Assembly (NCBI RefSeq): GCF_025947145.1
Contig: NZ_CP109999.1
Coordinates: 1,178,001 to 1,242,000, forward strand
Origin: Flavobacterium sp. N1994
GTDB taxonomy: Bacteria > Bacteroidota > Bacteroidia > Flavobacteriales > Flavobacteriaceae
Reading direction: 5' to 3'
DNA length: 64,000 nt
Part shown: piece after piece, positions 8,562 through 17,780 of the stretch
Layout: each line of letters begins with the position of its first letter
Position numbering within the stretch: the first letter of the stretch is position 1
Translations under genes and position numbers: made by a program
The notes under the pieces: generated by a model
Database searches by the model: none
What the model saw: the letters and a program-made list of their open reading frames with translations, nothing else
What the model was told of the DNA's origin: nothing

Positions 8562-10970
8562 TTACTTTTTAAAGAAAGATAAAAATCTTTTAACTAACGA
8601 TTTTTTTGTTCCTAAATCTGAGTCATAACCATAACCGTATCCATAAGCGTAGTTATATTTATAATTATAACCATAACTAGAATAACCTTTATAATTGGCT
8701 CCAACATTATTTATAACATAAGCCATATTTCTTAATTTTCCCTTCTCACTTAAGTTAACAGAAAATTCTAATATTTTCTTAGGGGTATAATCGGCTCTAA
8801 CAACATATAAAGTAGTATCAACTAAATGAGAAATAACGAGTGTATCAGTTACCAATAATGTTGGTGGAGTATCTACAATGACAAAATCGTATTCTTTTTT
8901 AGCTTCTGCAATCAATTTTTCTAATCTTCCGTTTGATAATAATTCTGCTGGATTTGGAGGTATCGTTCCTGACAAAATAATATCTAAATTAATATTATCT
9001 AAAGTATTTTTATTTACAGTACTGTGCCAATCAACAGAAATGTCATGTAAGTAATCTTGAAGTCCGTGTTGATTCTTTTTAATGTTTAAATAATTATGCA
9101 GTTGAGGGTTTCTCATATCTGCACCAATTAACAACACTTTTTTATTCATTATTGAAAATGAAATAGACAAATTCAGAGCTGTAAATGTTTTACCTTCTCC
9201 CTTTATAGTAGAGGTTATCATTATAGTTTGACCAACTTTTTCCTTTTGTAAAGGGAAAATATACGTTAAGTTGGTTCTTAATATTCTAAATGATTCACCA
9301 AGTATAGATCTGTCATTCAGTGCTGTTAATTTATCCTTAGTATTAATGTGTGGAACTTCTGAAAGAATAATTTTATTTCTTGTTAATTTTAAAATATCTT
9401 CTTTGGTATGAAGTTTATCATCAAGTAAGAACCCTAAATATAATATTAAAAATGGAATCAACAATCCAATAAGAATTGATACTAAATAATAGGTTCCTTT
9501 TTTAGGTGCTACTGGGCTAGAACTTGTCAAGGCGTAATCTACAATTTTTAAAGAAGAAGAAGTTATGGCTAAATTTATAGCAGCTTCTTCTCTTTTTTGT
9601 AAAAGCAAAAGATATAAAGTTTCTTTAATATTTTGTTGACGCTCAATTTTTCTCAATACTTTTTCATCATTTGGGATAGCACTAAATTTATCAATCGATG
9701 ATTTTTTGATGTAGTCATTTTTAGAAAGAGAAACCTCTAATTCTTTTTGGTAAGCTTTAATAGACCCTATAATATTATCCTTAAGATTTGCCAGTTTAGC
9801 ATTTAAAAGTTGAATATTTGGATTATTTACTCCACCACTTACTGCCAGTCTTTCACGTTGCAAAACCGCTACATTAAATTCGGAAATTAATTCATTTATT
9901 CCTTGATTAGTTAGCCCTAAATTGGCTGGTAACAATCCTAATTTTTTATCTTCTTTTACTGTTTGCTCTAAAATTTTTGCCAGTGCGATTTGAGTTTCGA
10001 CTTGAAAGACATCATTAGAAGCAATTATTTTGTTTGAAGTTGCGCTTACGGCATCTTCATTTATAAAGGTTAATTCATTATTACGTTTAAAATTAGCTTT
10101 ATTTGTTTCAACAGAGTCTAATTGTTTTTCTAATGATTTAAATCTTTCATTAACAAAATTAATGGTTCTTTTAGACACTAACCTTCTGTCATTCAAACCA
10201 TCAGCATCAAATTGTTTTATGATTTCGTTTAGGATAACTTCAGACTTATCTCTATTGGCTCCAACTAAAGATAGTATTAGAATATCAGAATTTTTATTGC
10301 TATTTGAAATATTTAAACTTCCAGCTAAGCCTAGGACAACTGACTCAATTGTGGCATGAACAATCAAAAACTTTCTTGTGTTTAATGCTTTTAAGTTTGT
10401 CCCAACTTGAAGTGATAACCTGAAGGGAACTCCATTGACATATTGAACAGAATTAAAAGGATAAACTTTTGAAGAAGTACTCGATGAGGAATTAGCTATT
10501 CTATATCCTCCATTGGCTATTTCAATCTCAAAAGAAATAGATTTCTCATCCATTTTCGAAGAGTTATCCAACCATTCAATTGTAAAAGGTCTGTTTTTCC
10601 AAATCTCAATATTATTCAAATAACCAACATTGTAATATTGATTATTTAGATTTAAACTTTTACAAACTTGCTCAAGAATTCGATACGATTTTATAACTTC
10701 AATTTCATTATCCAAATTCACTTTACTTTTTCCAAATAAAGCTACTGGACTATTAGGCATTATGAAACTATTCTTAGAATCATCAATTATTTTAACTTTT
10801 GCTCTTGATTCATAAACTGAAACCGTGTGGTTTAAATAATATTTCACAACAAAAAAACAAACTACTACTGAAATTAAGAAATAATGCCAATAGCGTAAAT
10901 AGAGAAAAAACTGTTCTATAAAGTCAAAATTATTATGCTTTTCTTGAAGATCAAGCTGGGAATTTTCCAT
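8562..10970 (-). CDS. wzc: Polysaccharide co-polymerase / tyrosine autokinase (Wzc-like)
   Basis: An 802-residue inner-membrane protein. It has a Wzz-type N-terminal domain with a first membrane helix near residues 35-50, a long periplasmic coiled-coil region, and a second helix near 485-507. The cytoplasmic BY-kinase domain follows, with Walker A GEGKTFTAL near residue 585, Walker A' LLIGADMRNP, Walker B YDFVIVDTPP, and a C-terminal tyrosine cluster (about 761-787, roughly a dozen Tyr). Together with the Wza lipoprotein encoded upstream it would control chain length and export of the Wzx/Wzy-made polymer. Phosphorylation cycling of the Tyr tail is presumably reversed by the adjacent PHP phosphatase. 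The Walker A' motif has Gly in place of the first Asp, as is common in Bacteroidota homologues. Confidence 0.93.
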   Translation of the reverse strand: MENSQLDLQEKHNNFDFIEQFFLYLRYWHYFLISVVVCFFVVKYYLNHTVSVYESRAKVKIIDDSKNSFIMPNSPVALFGKSKVNLDNEIEVIKSYRILEQVCKSLNLNNQYYNVGYLNNIEIWKNRPFTIEWLDNSSKMDEKSISFEIEIANGGYRIANSSSSTSSKVYPFNSVQYVNGVPFRLSLQVGTNLKALNTRKFLIVHATIESVVLGLAGSLNISNSNKNSDILILSLVGANRDKSEVILNEIIKQFDADGLNDRRLVSKRTINFVNERFKSLEKQLDSVETNKANFKRNNELTFINEDAVSATSNKIIASNDVFQVETQIALAKILEQTVKEDKKLGLLPANLGLTNQGINELISEFNVAVLQRERLAVSGGVNNPNIQLLNAKLANLKDNIIGSIKAYQKELEVSLSKNDYIKKSSIDKFSAIPNDEKVLRKIERQQNIKETLYLLLLQKREEAAINLAITSSSLKIVDYALTSSSPVAPKKGTYYLVSILIGLLIPFLILYLGFLLDDKLHTKEDILKLTRNKIILSEVPHINTKDKLTALNDRSILGESFRILRTNLTYIFPLQKEKVGQTIMITSTIKGEGKTFTALNLSISFSIMNKKVLLIGADMRNPQLHNYLNIKKNQHGLQDYLHDISVDWHSTVNKNTLDNINLDIILSGTIPPNPAELLSNGRLEKLIAEAKKEYDFVIVDTPPTLLVTDTLVISHLVDTTLYVVRADYTPKKILEFSVNLSEKGKLRNMAYVINNVGANYKGYSSYGYNYKYNYAYGYGYGYDSDLGTKKSLVKRFLSFFKK

Positions 10971-10975
10971 TAAAA

Positions 10976-11734
10976 CTATTTTTTTAATAATAAATACATT
11001 GTAGCAGCAAAAGTAAGTACTCCTAATACACTTCCAATATTACTTAAATATCCTGAATTCATAACTTTAGCTCCATTTGGATTTACAATTATGACATCAT
11101 TTTGCTTTATATAGTAATATGGACTATTAAACCAACTTGAGGAAGTTAAATCCAATTTAGTATAAGTTCTTGTACCATTGCTCTCTCTTATTAATAGAAC
11201 ATCCTTTCTAATACCATTAATAGTTAAATCACCTGCATATCCAATAGCTTGATTAAGTGAAATGTTTTGTTCGTCAAAACTATAAGTTCCAGGTGCTTTA
11301 ACTTCTCCCAAAATAGTTACTTTGCAATTAATCACTCTTACACTTACTATAGGATCTTTTAGATAACCTTTATTACTTAACATGTCTGCGATGATTTTTT
11401 GTACCTCCTCTGTACTTTTCCCTGCAACTTTGATATTACCTAATATAGGAAAAACAATTTCTCCCTCCTTTGAAACTAGATATCCTTGAACTTTCAAAGT
11501 TTGAATGTTTGATAGATTAGTGTATCTTTTATCTACATTAAAAGGCTCTGCTGATTCTAAAATCAATGAAGAAATGTTAATATATAAAATATCATTAATT
11601 TGGACTTCATTTGGGATGAATTGTATAGTGCTTTGTCCACTATTTTTGATGTCTTGGTAATATAAAACATCCTTTTTGCTGGCACAAGATGTGATAGTTA
11701 AAGCTAATACAAATAGTAATATTTTTTTTATCAT
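10976..11734 (-). CDS. wza: Polysaccharide export outer-membrane lipoprotein (Wza-like)
   Basis: A 252-residue lipoprotein with signal peptide and lipobox LTITSC (Cys17), a Poly_export/SLBB region and a C-terminal hydrophobic segment (about 234-249, VLGVLTFAATMYLLL). The segments NDILYINISS, YLVSKEGEIVFPILG and VTILGEVKAPGTYSF are hallmark Wza/KpsD/EpsA strands. It would form the outer-membrane exit channel working with the Wzc-type co-polymerase that follows 5 bp downstream. The protein is short compared with E. coli Wza (about 380 residues), which is usual for Bacteroidota homologues of this class. Confidence 0.92.
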   Translation of the reverse strand: MIKKILLFVLALTITSCASKKDVLYYQDIKNSGQSTIQFIPNEVQINDILYINISSLILESAEPFNVDKRYTNLSNIQTLKVQGYLVSKEGEIVFPILGNIKVAGKSTEEVQKIIADMLSNKGYLKDPIVSVRVINCKVTILGEVKAPGTYSFDEQNISLNQAIGYAGDLTINGIRKDVLLIRESNGTRTYTKLDLTSSSWFNSPYYYIKQNDVIIVNPNGAKVMNSGYLSNIGSVLGVLTFAATMYLLLKK

Positions 11735-11780
11735 TCTAATAATTTTAAGTAATTCAATTCTGGTGGATAGTTAAAAAAAG

Positions 11781-11788
11781 CAAATCTA
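11781..11788 (-). promoter_or_regulatory. Candidate -7 box upstream of wza
   Basis: TAGATTTG on the minus strand matches TAnnTTTG and lies 46 bp upstream of the wza start, in the 118-bp gap (11735-11852) after the pglF-like gene. No clear -33 TTG is seen. The gap is the largest in this part of the locus, which supports a separate promoter for wza-wzc. Confidence 0.25.
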
Positions 11789-11852
11789 CAATTAGATTTT
11801 ATATTTTTAATATGATTAAGAAGTTTTCATCAAAATAAATGAATAACAAATA

Positions 11853-13802
11853 CTAATTTGCATCTAAGATTTGATATTCTGAATTCATACTTTTAAATTC
11901 TGGTATAATTTTCTTCATTTGAGCAACTACCTCTAAACTTGAATATTTCTTTGTTATTGTTATTAATTCCGTAATTGATTCTTTAACCTCATCAAAATCA
12001 TCCCATTTCTCTTGAGCAATCATAATTTTAGTATTATGAGTAGGCAACGTTTTTGAAGAGTCATTTAATAATTCTTCAAATAATTTTTCACCAGGTCTTA
12101 AACCTATTATCTTAATATTTATGTCTTTATCCGGAATAAAGCCTGCCAAGCGTATCATTTTTTTAGCTAAGTCAATTATTTTTACAGGTTCCCCCATATC
12201 AAAAATATAAATCTCACCTCCATTGCCCATAGCTCCGGCCTCAAGCACTAATTGACAAGCTTCAGGTATCGTCATAAAATACCTTATAATCTCTGGATGC
12301 GTTATTGTAATTGGTCCCCCTTCTTGAATTTGTTTAGTAAATAATGGAACTATAGAACCATTAGAACCTAAAACATTTCCAAATCTTGTAGTGATAAACT
12401 TGGTAGGATTTTTTTTGTTTGAATTAACTAGATGATAATTTAAAGATTGAACGTATTTTTCAGCAATACGTTTACTTGCCCCCATAACACTACTAGGATT
12501 CACCGCTTTATCAGTAGATATCATTACAAATTTTTCAACCATATATTTCTTAGCTAAATCAGCTAAGTTTTTAGTTCCAAGCACGTTGGTTAAAATAGCC
12601 TGTAAAGGATTTTCTTCCATCAATGGAACATGTTTGTAAGCAGCTGCATGATAAACAAAATCGGGTTTGTATTTTTCAAAAACCATTTCAAGCACATTAT
12701 TGTCTTTTATATCTGCCAAAACAGTTCTAATTTTTATGTCTTTTGAATTTTCTAAAATTTCAAGTTGTAAACTATGCAAAGGAGACTCTGCTTGATCTAG
12801 AATAATTATTTTATATGGATTAAAATTTAGTACTTGTCTAACTATTTCACTTCCAATAGATCCTGCTCCACCGGTAATCATAACGGTCTTTCCTTTAATT
12901 TGAGCTGAAATCTTTTCGTTATCTAAAACTATAGGTTTTCTATCTAATAAATCTTCAATAGCAAAATTCTTTAATTGATTGGATATTTGATTTTGATCCT
13001 CCCAATCTGTGATTAATGGTACTGTAAAGACTTTGAAATTATATTCTAAACATTCTTCAACCAATGTTCTAGTTTCCTCTTTAGTCAAACTTTTTTCAGC
13101 AATAATCAAAGCTTCAGCATTTACTGATTTTAGAATCACATGTATTCCTTTTTTTTGATTGATTATTGGTAAATTCAATATGCTTTTATTTGTTTTATTC
13201 TGTTCAAACTTATTTACAAAACCAACAACATTAAATCGCGCAGGTTTCTCTGTTTTTAATGCATTAGCCACTGATATAGCATTAGCATCAGCACCATAAA
13301 TTAAAGCTTTGATTAATTGATTGGAATCAGCAACTTGAAGATAAGTTTCAAAAATATTTTTTACTAAAATTCTAAAGAGAAATAATAATAAAAATGAAAT
13401 AACATAAGTAATAAATAAACCTGTTGACAATAATAACCTTTCTTTTAAAATAATTTGTAAGGTATAATTGAAAACCATTAATGATAAATAAGAAGCAGTT
13501 GTAGCAACTAAAAGCTTAACGCCATCAATAAAAGTAGAATGCCTTATTATACCACTGTAGGTTCTAAAGAAAATAAACGAAACGGCATTAATAAAAATTA
13601 CAAAACCATATTGAAAAAACAGACTAAGATTTGGATAAAGCTTTACATTTAAACTCTGAATTATTATTTGTGTAATCACACAAGCCAAAGAAACTATAAA
13701 AACATCTATAGCAAAAATTATCCATCTTGGTAAATAACCAATGTTTTGGAATCTTTTGGTAGAGATGATTTTTCTCAAAAAATTAAATAAATACTCTTGC
13801 AT
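11853..13802 (-). CDS. pglF: Membrane UDP-GlcNAc 4,6-dehydratase (PglF/CapD/WbpM family)
   Basis: A 649-residue protein with four N-terminal membrane helices (about 25-150), a CoA-binding-like Rossmann domain (about 165-280) and a C-terminal SDR domain. The NAD site is TGGAGSIGSE near residue 308. The modified catalytic segment ISTDKAVNPSS/VMGASKR has Met in place of the SDR tyrosine, as in PglF and WbpM. These enzymes convert UDP-GlcNAc to UDP-2-acetamido-2,6-dideoxy-4-keto-glucose, the first step to bacillosamine (QuiNAc4NAc) or to FucNAc/QuiNAc. With the PglE-, PglD- and PglC-like genes just upstream, the bacillosamine route is best supported. It is the last gene of the long UpxY-headed run. 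Confidence 0.9.
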   Translation of the reverse strand: MQEYLFNFLRKIISTKRFQNIGYLPRWIIFAIDVFIVSLACVITQIIIQSLNVKLYPNLSLFFQYGFVIFINAVSFIFFRTYSGIIRHSTFIDGVKLLVATTASYLSLMVFNYTLQIILKERLLLSTGLFITYVISFLLLFLFRILVKNIFETYLQVADSNQLIKALIYGADANAISVANALKTEKPARFNVVGFVNKFEQNKTNKSILNLPIINQKKGIHVILKSVNAEALIIAEKSLTKEETRTLVEECLEYNFKVFTVPLITDWEDQNQISNQLKNFAIEDLLDRKPIVLDNEKISAQIKGKTVMITGGAGSIGSEIVRQVLNFNPYKIIILDQAESPLHSLQLEILENSKDIKIRTVLADIKDNNVLEMVFEKYKPDFVYHAAAYKHVPLMEENPLQAILTNVLGTKNLADLAKKYMVEKFVMISTDKAVNPSSVMGASKRIAEKYVQSLNYHLVNSNKKNPTKFITTRFGNVLGSNGSIVPLFTKQIQEGGPITITHPEIIRYFMTIPEACQLVLEAGAMGNGGEIYIFDMGEPVKIIDLAKKMIRLAGFIPDKDINIKIIGLRPGEKLFEELLNDSSKTLPTHNTKIMIAQEKWDDFDEVKESITELITITKKYSSLEVVAQMKKIIPEFKSMNSEYQILDAN

Positions 13803-13817
13803 TTAGAAACCCTATTT

Positions 13818-14963
13818 CTACAAATTTATACTAAAAAATCTTTTTAATACATCAGAAATTCTTTTTTTATCGAATTCTGTAAGATTAGAACCCGATGGTA
13901 AACACAATCCATTTTCAAAAAGGTGCCCTGAAACATTCCCCCCGTAATAAGGATATTTTTCAAATATAGGTTGCAAATGCATTGGTTTCCACAAAGGCCT
14001 GCATTCAATATTTTCTCTTTCCAAAAACAATCTTAACTCAGTACTTGTTTTGCCTAAAGTATTGGAATCAATTACAATACAGCTTAACCAATGATTTGAA
14101 AAAAAATCTGAATTTGGCTCTTGAAAAACAGTCACCTCACTTATATCTTTGAAAAAATCAAGATAAAATTCATGCATTTGTCGTCTTAAATTAATATGTT
14201 TTTTTAAGACTTCCATCTGTCCTCTTCCAATTCCAGCACAAACATTACTCAATCTATAGTTGTACCCAATTTCTGAGTGTTGATAATGTGGCGCGTTATC
14301 TCGGGCCTGAGTTGCCAAGAAAACTGCTTTTTCTTTAACTTCCTTTGAATGTGAGACCAATGCTCCGCCTCCAGAAGTAGTAATGATTTTATTTCCGTTA
14401 AATGATAGAGCTGCAATATCTCCGAAAGTACCACATTTTCTGCCTTTATAAGTACTTCCCAAAGCTTCAGCGCTATCTTCCAAAATCGGGATTCCATATT
14501 TATCGGCAACAGCTCTAATCTCCTCTGCTTTAAATGGCATGCCGTACAAATGAACCGGAATAATAACTTTAGGTTTCTTTCCTTTTGAAATACAGTCAAC
14601 AATAGCTTCTTCAAGCGCAATCGGACACATATTCCATGTTTCTGACTCGCTATCAACAAAAACAGGGGTGGCTCCCAAATACAATATCGGATTACAAGAT
14701 GCGGAGAATGTAAAGCTCTGACAAATCACTTCATCTCCAGCCTGAACTCCCAATAAAACTAACCCCAAATGAATGGCAGCTGTTCCTGAACTTAAAGCGG
14801 CAACACATACTTCATCATTTAAAAACTGTTCTAAATCTTGTTCAAAACCAGTCACATTAGGCCCTAATGGCGCTACCCAATTGGTATCAAAAGCTTCATT
14901 TACAAATTGTTGCTCATTACCTCCCATATGTGGAGAGGACAGCCAAATTTTTGAATTATTCAT
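13818..14963 (-). CDS. pglE: UDP-4-amino-sugar transaminase, PglE-like (DegT family)
   Basis: A 381-residue DegT/DnrJ/EryC1 aminotransferase. IWLSSPHMGGNEQQFV near the N-terminus is characteristic of PglE-type enzymes. ILEDSAEALGS holds the cofactor-binding Asp, and LSFNGNKIITTSGGG contains the PLP lysine (about K190). The likely reaction is glutamate-dependent amination of UDP-4-keto-6-deoxy-GlcNAc to UDP-4-amino-4,6-dideoxy-GlcNAc. The dehydratase (PglF-like) gene follows 15 bp downstream and the PglD-like acetyltransferase gene lies two genes upstream. Confidence 0.9.
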   Translation of the reverse strand: MNNSKIWLSSPHMGGNEQQFVNEAFDTNWVAPLGPNVTGFEQDLEQFLNDEVCVAALSSGTAAIHLGLVLLGVQAGDEVICQSFTFSASCNPILYLGATPVFVDSESETWNMCPIALEEAIVDCISKGKKPKVIIPVHLYGMPFKAEEIRAVADKYGIPILEDSAEALGSTYKGRKCGTFGDIAALSFNGNKIITTSGGGALVSHSKEVKEKAVFLATQARDNAPHYQHSEIGYNYRLSNVCAGIGRGQMEVLKKHINLRRQMHEFYLDFFKDISEVTVFQEPNSDFFSNHWLSCIVIDSNTLGKTSTELRLFLERENIECRPLWKPMHLQPIFEKYPYYGGNVSGHLFENGLCLPSGSNLTEFDKKRISDVLKRFFSINL

Positions 14964-14968
14964 TTTTA

Positions 14969-15529
14969 TTAATTACCTTTTAAAATGGTTTTAATTATAA
15001 TTTTTATGTCTAAAAAGATATTCTGATTGTGGTAGTAATCTAGATTCATCTTCACTTTATCCGGAAAAATAACCGTGTCATTGTAATATAAAGCATCCTT
15101 TTGCTGCTCTAGAATTTGTTCTTCATTGTAATATTTTATCGAAGCTTCGCTGGTAATTCCAGGTTTTAATTCCAATACTTTTCGTTCTTCGCCTTCCAGT
15201 TTATCATAGTATCCTTCAATATCGGGTCGTGGCCCAACTATGCTCATTTCGCCTATCAATACATTCAAAAACTGTGGCAGCTCATCTAGTTTATATTTTC
15301 TAAAAAAGAATCCGATTTTAGAAATATTTCCCGTTTTCGGATGCATCGTTTTTAACTTATAAATGGTAAACAGTTTACCGTATTGCCCTACTCTTCTTTG
15401 GAAAAACAATCCGTCAGATTGTGTGTCTACTATCAAAATCAACCAAGAAATTATAATAAATGGCAAAAAAATCATCAATGCAATGAACGAAACAACGAAA
15501 TCGAAAACTCTCTTTACGATGGCTTTCAT
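14969..15529 (-). CDS. Second monotopic phosphoglycosyltransferase (small sugar transferase)
   Basis: A 186-residue bacterial sugar transferase (Pfam Bac_transf) of the minimal monotopic phosphoglycosyltransferase class. There is one re-entrant membrane helix near residues 12-35, the LKTM motif at 59-62, the catalytic Asp-Glu pair D82-E83 in LDELPQFLNVL, and MSIVGPRP. After KPGIT it has SEASIKYYNEE, not the GWAQVNGRN found in PglC, so it belongs to a different subgroup with probably another sugar donor. It transfers a sugar phosphate to undecaprenyl phosphate. The gene sits inside the bacillosamine cassette, overlapping the pglD-like gene by four bases, and is not obviously needed for that pathway. 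Confidence 0.85.
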   Translation of the reverse strand: MKAIVKRVFDFVVSFIALMIFLPFIIISWLILIVDTQSDGLFFQRRVGQYGKLFTIYKLKTMHPKTGNISKIGFFFRKYKLDELPQFLNVLIGEMSIVGPRPDIEGYYDKLEGEERKVLELKPGITSEASIKYYNEEQILEQQKDALYYNDTVIFPDKVKMNLDYYHNQNIFLDIKIIIKTILKGN

Positions 15530-16158
15530 TTGATACTTTTAGCCGGAACTCCAACTACAACATCAGCATTAGAAACATTAGCAACCACCATGGCTTGTCC
15601 TCCAACAGTAGCATCATCAGCAATGATAACTCCTTGAACGGTGGATGAACCAATTCCCATTTCAACACAACATCCTATTGCCGTATTGCCACCTAAATTT
15701 ACACCAGGTGCCAAGGATGAAAACGATTGTATCGAACAATTATGTCCCAAACTACAATTCATATTAATCACAACAAAATCAGCAATAACGGTTTCATAGT
15801 TAATAGTGGTTCCCGGATAAATAATACATCCTTTCCCAAAAGTCACTGCCTCTGAAACCCAAGCATCTTTGGCAATAAAATTGGGAAAATTAAAAGATAG
15901 GTTCTGATAGTTATCAAATAATTTTTTCTTAATTGATGGAAAAGCAATTCCCCAAACAATGGCCATATCTTTCCCTGAAAACTCCTGTAATTTATCAATC
16001 GCACCTAATACAGGAACACCGGCAATTATCGTATTATGTTTTGAAGCATCATCATCTAAAAAACCAATAATTTCAAAAGATTGATTAAACTGATTGATAT
16101 TGTAAGCAACAAATTTACCAACACTTCCGGCACCAATTATAAGTAGTTTTTGCGTCAT
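15526..16158 (-). CDS. pglD: UDP-amino-sugar N-acetyltransferase, PglD-like
   Basis: A 210-residue NeuD/PglD/VioB-type acetyltransferase. A small Rossmann domain at the N-terminus (LLIIGAGSVGKFVA) precedes a left-handed beta helix from about residue 95. SLGHNCSIQSF contains the His corresponding to the catalytic base of PglD, and the C-terminus reads VVVGVPAKSIK. In the pgl pathway PglD acetylates the 4-amine of UDP-4-amino-4,6-dideoxy-GlcNAc to give UDP-diNAcBac. The gene lies directly between the PglC-like and second phosphoglycosyltransferase genes, with 6 bp spacing on one side and a 4-base overlap on the other. Confidence 0.9.
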   Translation of the reverse strand: MTQKLLIIGAGSVGKFVAYNINQFNQSFEIIGFLDDDASKHNTIIAGVPVLGAIDKLQEFSGKDMAIVWGIAFPSIKKKLFDNYQNLSFNFPNFIAKDAWVSEAVTFGKGCIIYPGTTINYETVIADFVVINMNCSLGHNCSIQSFSSLAPGVNLGGNTAIGCCVEMGIGSSTVQGVIIADDATVGGQAMVVANVSNADVVVGVPAKSIK

Positions 16159-16164
16159 ATCTTC

Positions 16165-16770
16165 TTAATTATTTCCGTTAAAGGGTTGCATCGGTCTATC
16201 TGTCGACTGATTTACGCCTTCGGTACGAATTACTTTTATAAACGTCAGCCACAAAATTTTGATATCCAACCCAAGTGACAAATGATCCACATAATAAATA
16301 TCAAAATCAAATTTCTGTTTCCAGCTAATGGAATTTCTTCCGTTGACTTGTGCCCAACCTGTGATTCCGGGACGAACATCGTGTCGGCGTAATTGCTCTT
16401 CCGAGTACAACGGAATGTATTTAAACAATAAGGGTCGTGGCCCAATTAAACTCATATCTCCTTTGAGAACGTTTACCAACTGTGGCAATTCATCAATAGA
16501 TAATCTTCGGATTATTTTTCCGGCCTTAGTTATTCTTTGATTGTCGGGCAATAACTTTCCGTCAGCATCTTTTTCATCGGTCATGGTTTTGAGCTTTACA
16601 ATTTTAAAAGCTTTTTGCTTAAAACCCGGACGCTCCTGAAAGAAAAAAATCGACCCTTTATTCTGAAATCCTAAAATACAAAAAACAACAATCAGAATTG
16701 GTGAAGCAACAATCAATCCGATAGCAGCAACCAAAATATCCAAAAATCGTTTTAAAAACAGTCGATACAT
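16165..16770 (-). CDS. pglC: Phosphoglycosyltransferase PglC-like (initiating enzyme)
   Basis: A 201-residue monotopic phosphoglycosyltransferase. The match to Campylobacter PglC extends through the whole chain: a re-entrant helix near residues 10-35, KTM at 61-63, catalytic D93-E94 in SIDELPQ at the same positions as in PglC, MSLIGPRPLL, RPGITGWAQVNGRN, and even the C-terminal FNGNN. PglC transfers diNAcBac-phosphate from UDP to undecaprenyl phosphate at the cytoplasmic membrane face. With PglD/E/F-like genes adjacent, this protein probably starts the Wzx/Wzy-assembled repeat unit. No PglB oligosaccharyltransferase is visible, so an O-antigen or capsule role is more likely than N-glycosylation. 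Confidence 0.92.
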   Translation of the reverse strand: MYRLFLKRFLDILVAAIGLIVASPILIVVFCILGFQNKGSIFFFQERPGFKQKAFKIVKLKTMTDEKDADGKLLPDNQRITKAGKIIRRLSIDELPQLVNVLKGDMSLIGPRPLLFKYIPLYSEEQLRRHDVRPGITGWAQVNGRNSISWKQKFDFDIYYVDHLSLGLDIKILWLTFIKVIRTEGVNQSTDRPMQPFNGNN

Positions 16771-16771
16771 C

Positions 16772-17779
16772 TTATTTCAGAAAAGGTTCTAATTTCGATT
16801 TTAATCCTTGTTGAGCAGGCAATTGCCATAACAATTTACACCAATCATGATTACCTTCAATAAAGCCGGGACCATTCTCAGTAATAACAATATCCCAACC
16901 TATCGAACGATTTTCAGGATGTTCTTTTGCTGCTTTCTTAACCATAGCAACAGTTTCTTTCCAAAACGGAACCTGCAAACCTATAATTTCGATGCCCGTT
17001 ATCGGATGTACTTTCTCTTGTGGCTTTGTGATATCACTGTAAATTCCGGGACCCGAAAGTTGTCCGGTGTTTTCGTCAATAGATGCGGCCATGTTACCCG
17101 CTGCCATATTATCTACTGAGGAGTTTACAGAGATTCTTTGTCTACAGCCTAATAAAACCACTTCATTGTTATCATCTAACTGAGTAAAAATCCGAACGGT
17201 ATTTACGGCTGATGGCGATAATGCATTGAGAACCGAATGTTGCTGTATAAATTCTTCCACCAAATCAAACTGACTATTTTCCATAAAAGTGATGATACTT
17301 TTTTCGTCGAATTCCTTCGCGTCTTTTATCAAAACATCGATACCACAATTACCATCAGCCACCTTAAAAACTAATTTACCCGAAGGGGTTTGTAGTAGTT
17401 TTTTAAGCAATTCGGGATACGCTTTCAAATCGGCTATATCGGCAACATTATGTACAAAATAATCTTTATAGGAACGATAAAATTTCGTCTTATCATCCAG
17501 AATATCTCTAGAGTTTTTCGGATTCATTTTCAGTTGATACTCGAACATATATCCGGTTCCCGCCCAAGTTTTACGCTGCTCATTCGTTTGTTCAAAAAAT
17601 CGAAATTGAAAATATTCTAAAAGCGAAATATTGTATTTAAACACACTAGAAACGGCATCCAAAACAAGACTGATTTTACTTTTACCAGAAAGTTTCAAAG
17701 CGTGATTCAGAAAAAGTTGAAACTTCTTCCAATCCATTTTTTTTAGATAATATCCTAAATAAAGTACCCTTTTAAACAT
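16772..17779 (-). CDS. Sugar-transfer-associated ATP-grasp protein
   Basis: A 335-residue protein resembling the 'sugar-transfer associated ATP-grasp' family (Pfam ATPgrasp_ST). Visible ATP-grasp features are a nucleotide-lysine strand KLVFKVADGNCGIDV, the linker DLVEEFIQQH, NTVRIFTQ with the basic residue, and the C-terminal metal ligands IGWDIVITENGPGFIEGNHD (Glu and Asn). ATP-grasp enzymes join a carboxylate to an amine or thiol through an acyl phosphate. Here the acid could be a uronic or amino acid and the amine an amino sugar, but the reaction is unknown. It is flanked by a deacetylase-like gene (2-bp gap) and the PglC-like gene (2-bp gap). Confidence 0.8.
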   Translation of the reverse strand: MFKRVLYLGYYLKKMDWKKFQLFLNHALKLSGKSKISLVLDAVSSVFKYNISLLEYFQFRFFEQTNEQRKTWAGTGYMFEYQLKMNPKNSRDILDDKTKFYRSYKDYFVHNVADIADLKAYPELLKKLLQTPSGKLVFKVADGNCGIDVLIKDAKEFDEKSIITFMENSQFDLVEEFIQQHSVLNALSPSAVNTVRIFTQLDDNNEVVLLGCRQRISVNSSVDNMAAGNMAASIDENTGQLSGPGIYSDITKPQEKVHPITGIEIIGLQVPFWKETVAMVKKAAKEHPENRSIGWDIVITENGPGFIEGNHDWCKLLWQLPAQQGLKSKLEPFLK

Positions 17780-17780
17780 G

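Noticed and set aside
14249..14659. A 136-codon alternative frame inside the pglE-like gene
   Set aside because: It is on the same strand as pglE but in another frame, has no recognisable motif, and pglE has all expected aminotransferase signatures.
11853..16770. Interpreting the pgl-like genes as a protein N-glycosylation system
   Set aside because: No PglB-type oligosaccharyltransferase is seen here and the context is a Wzx/Wzy-type polysaccharide locus.
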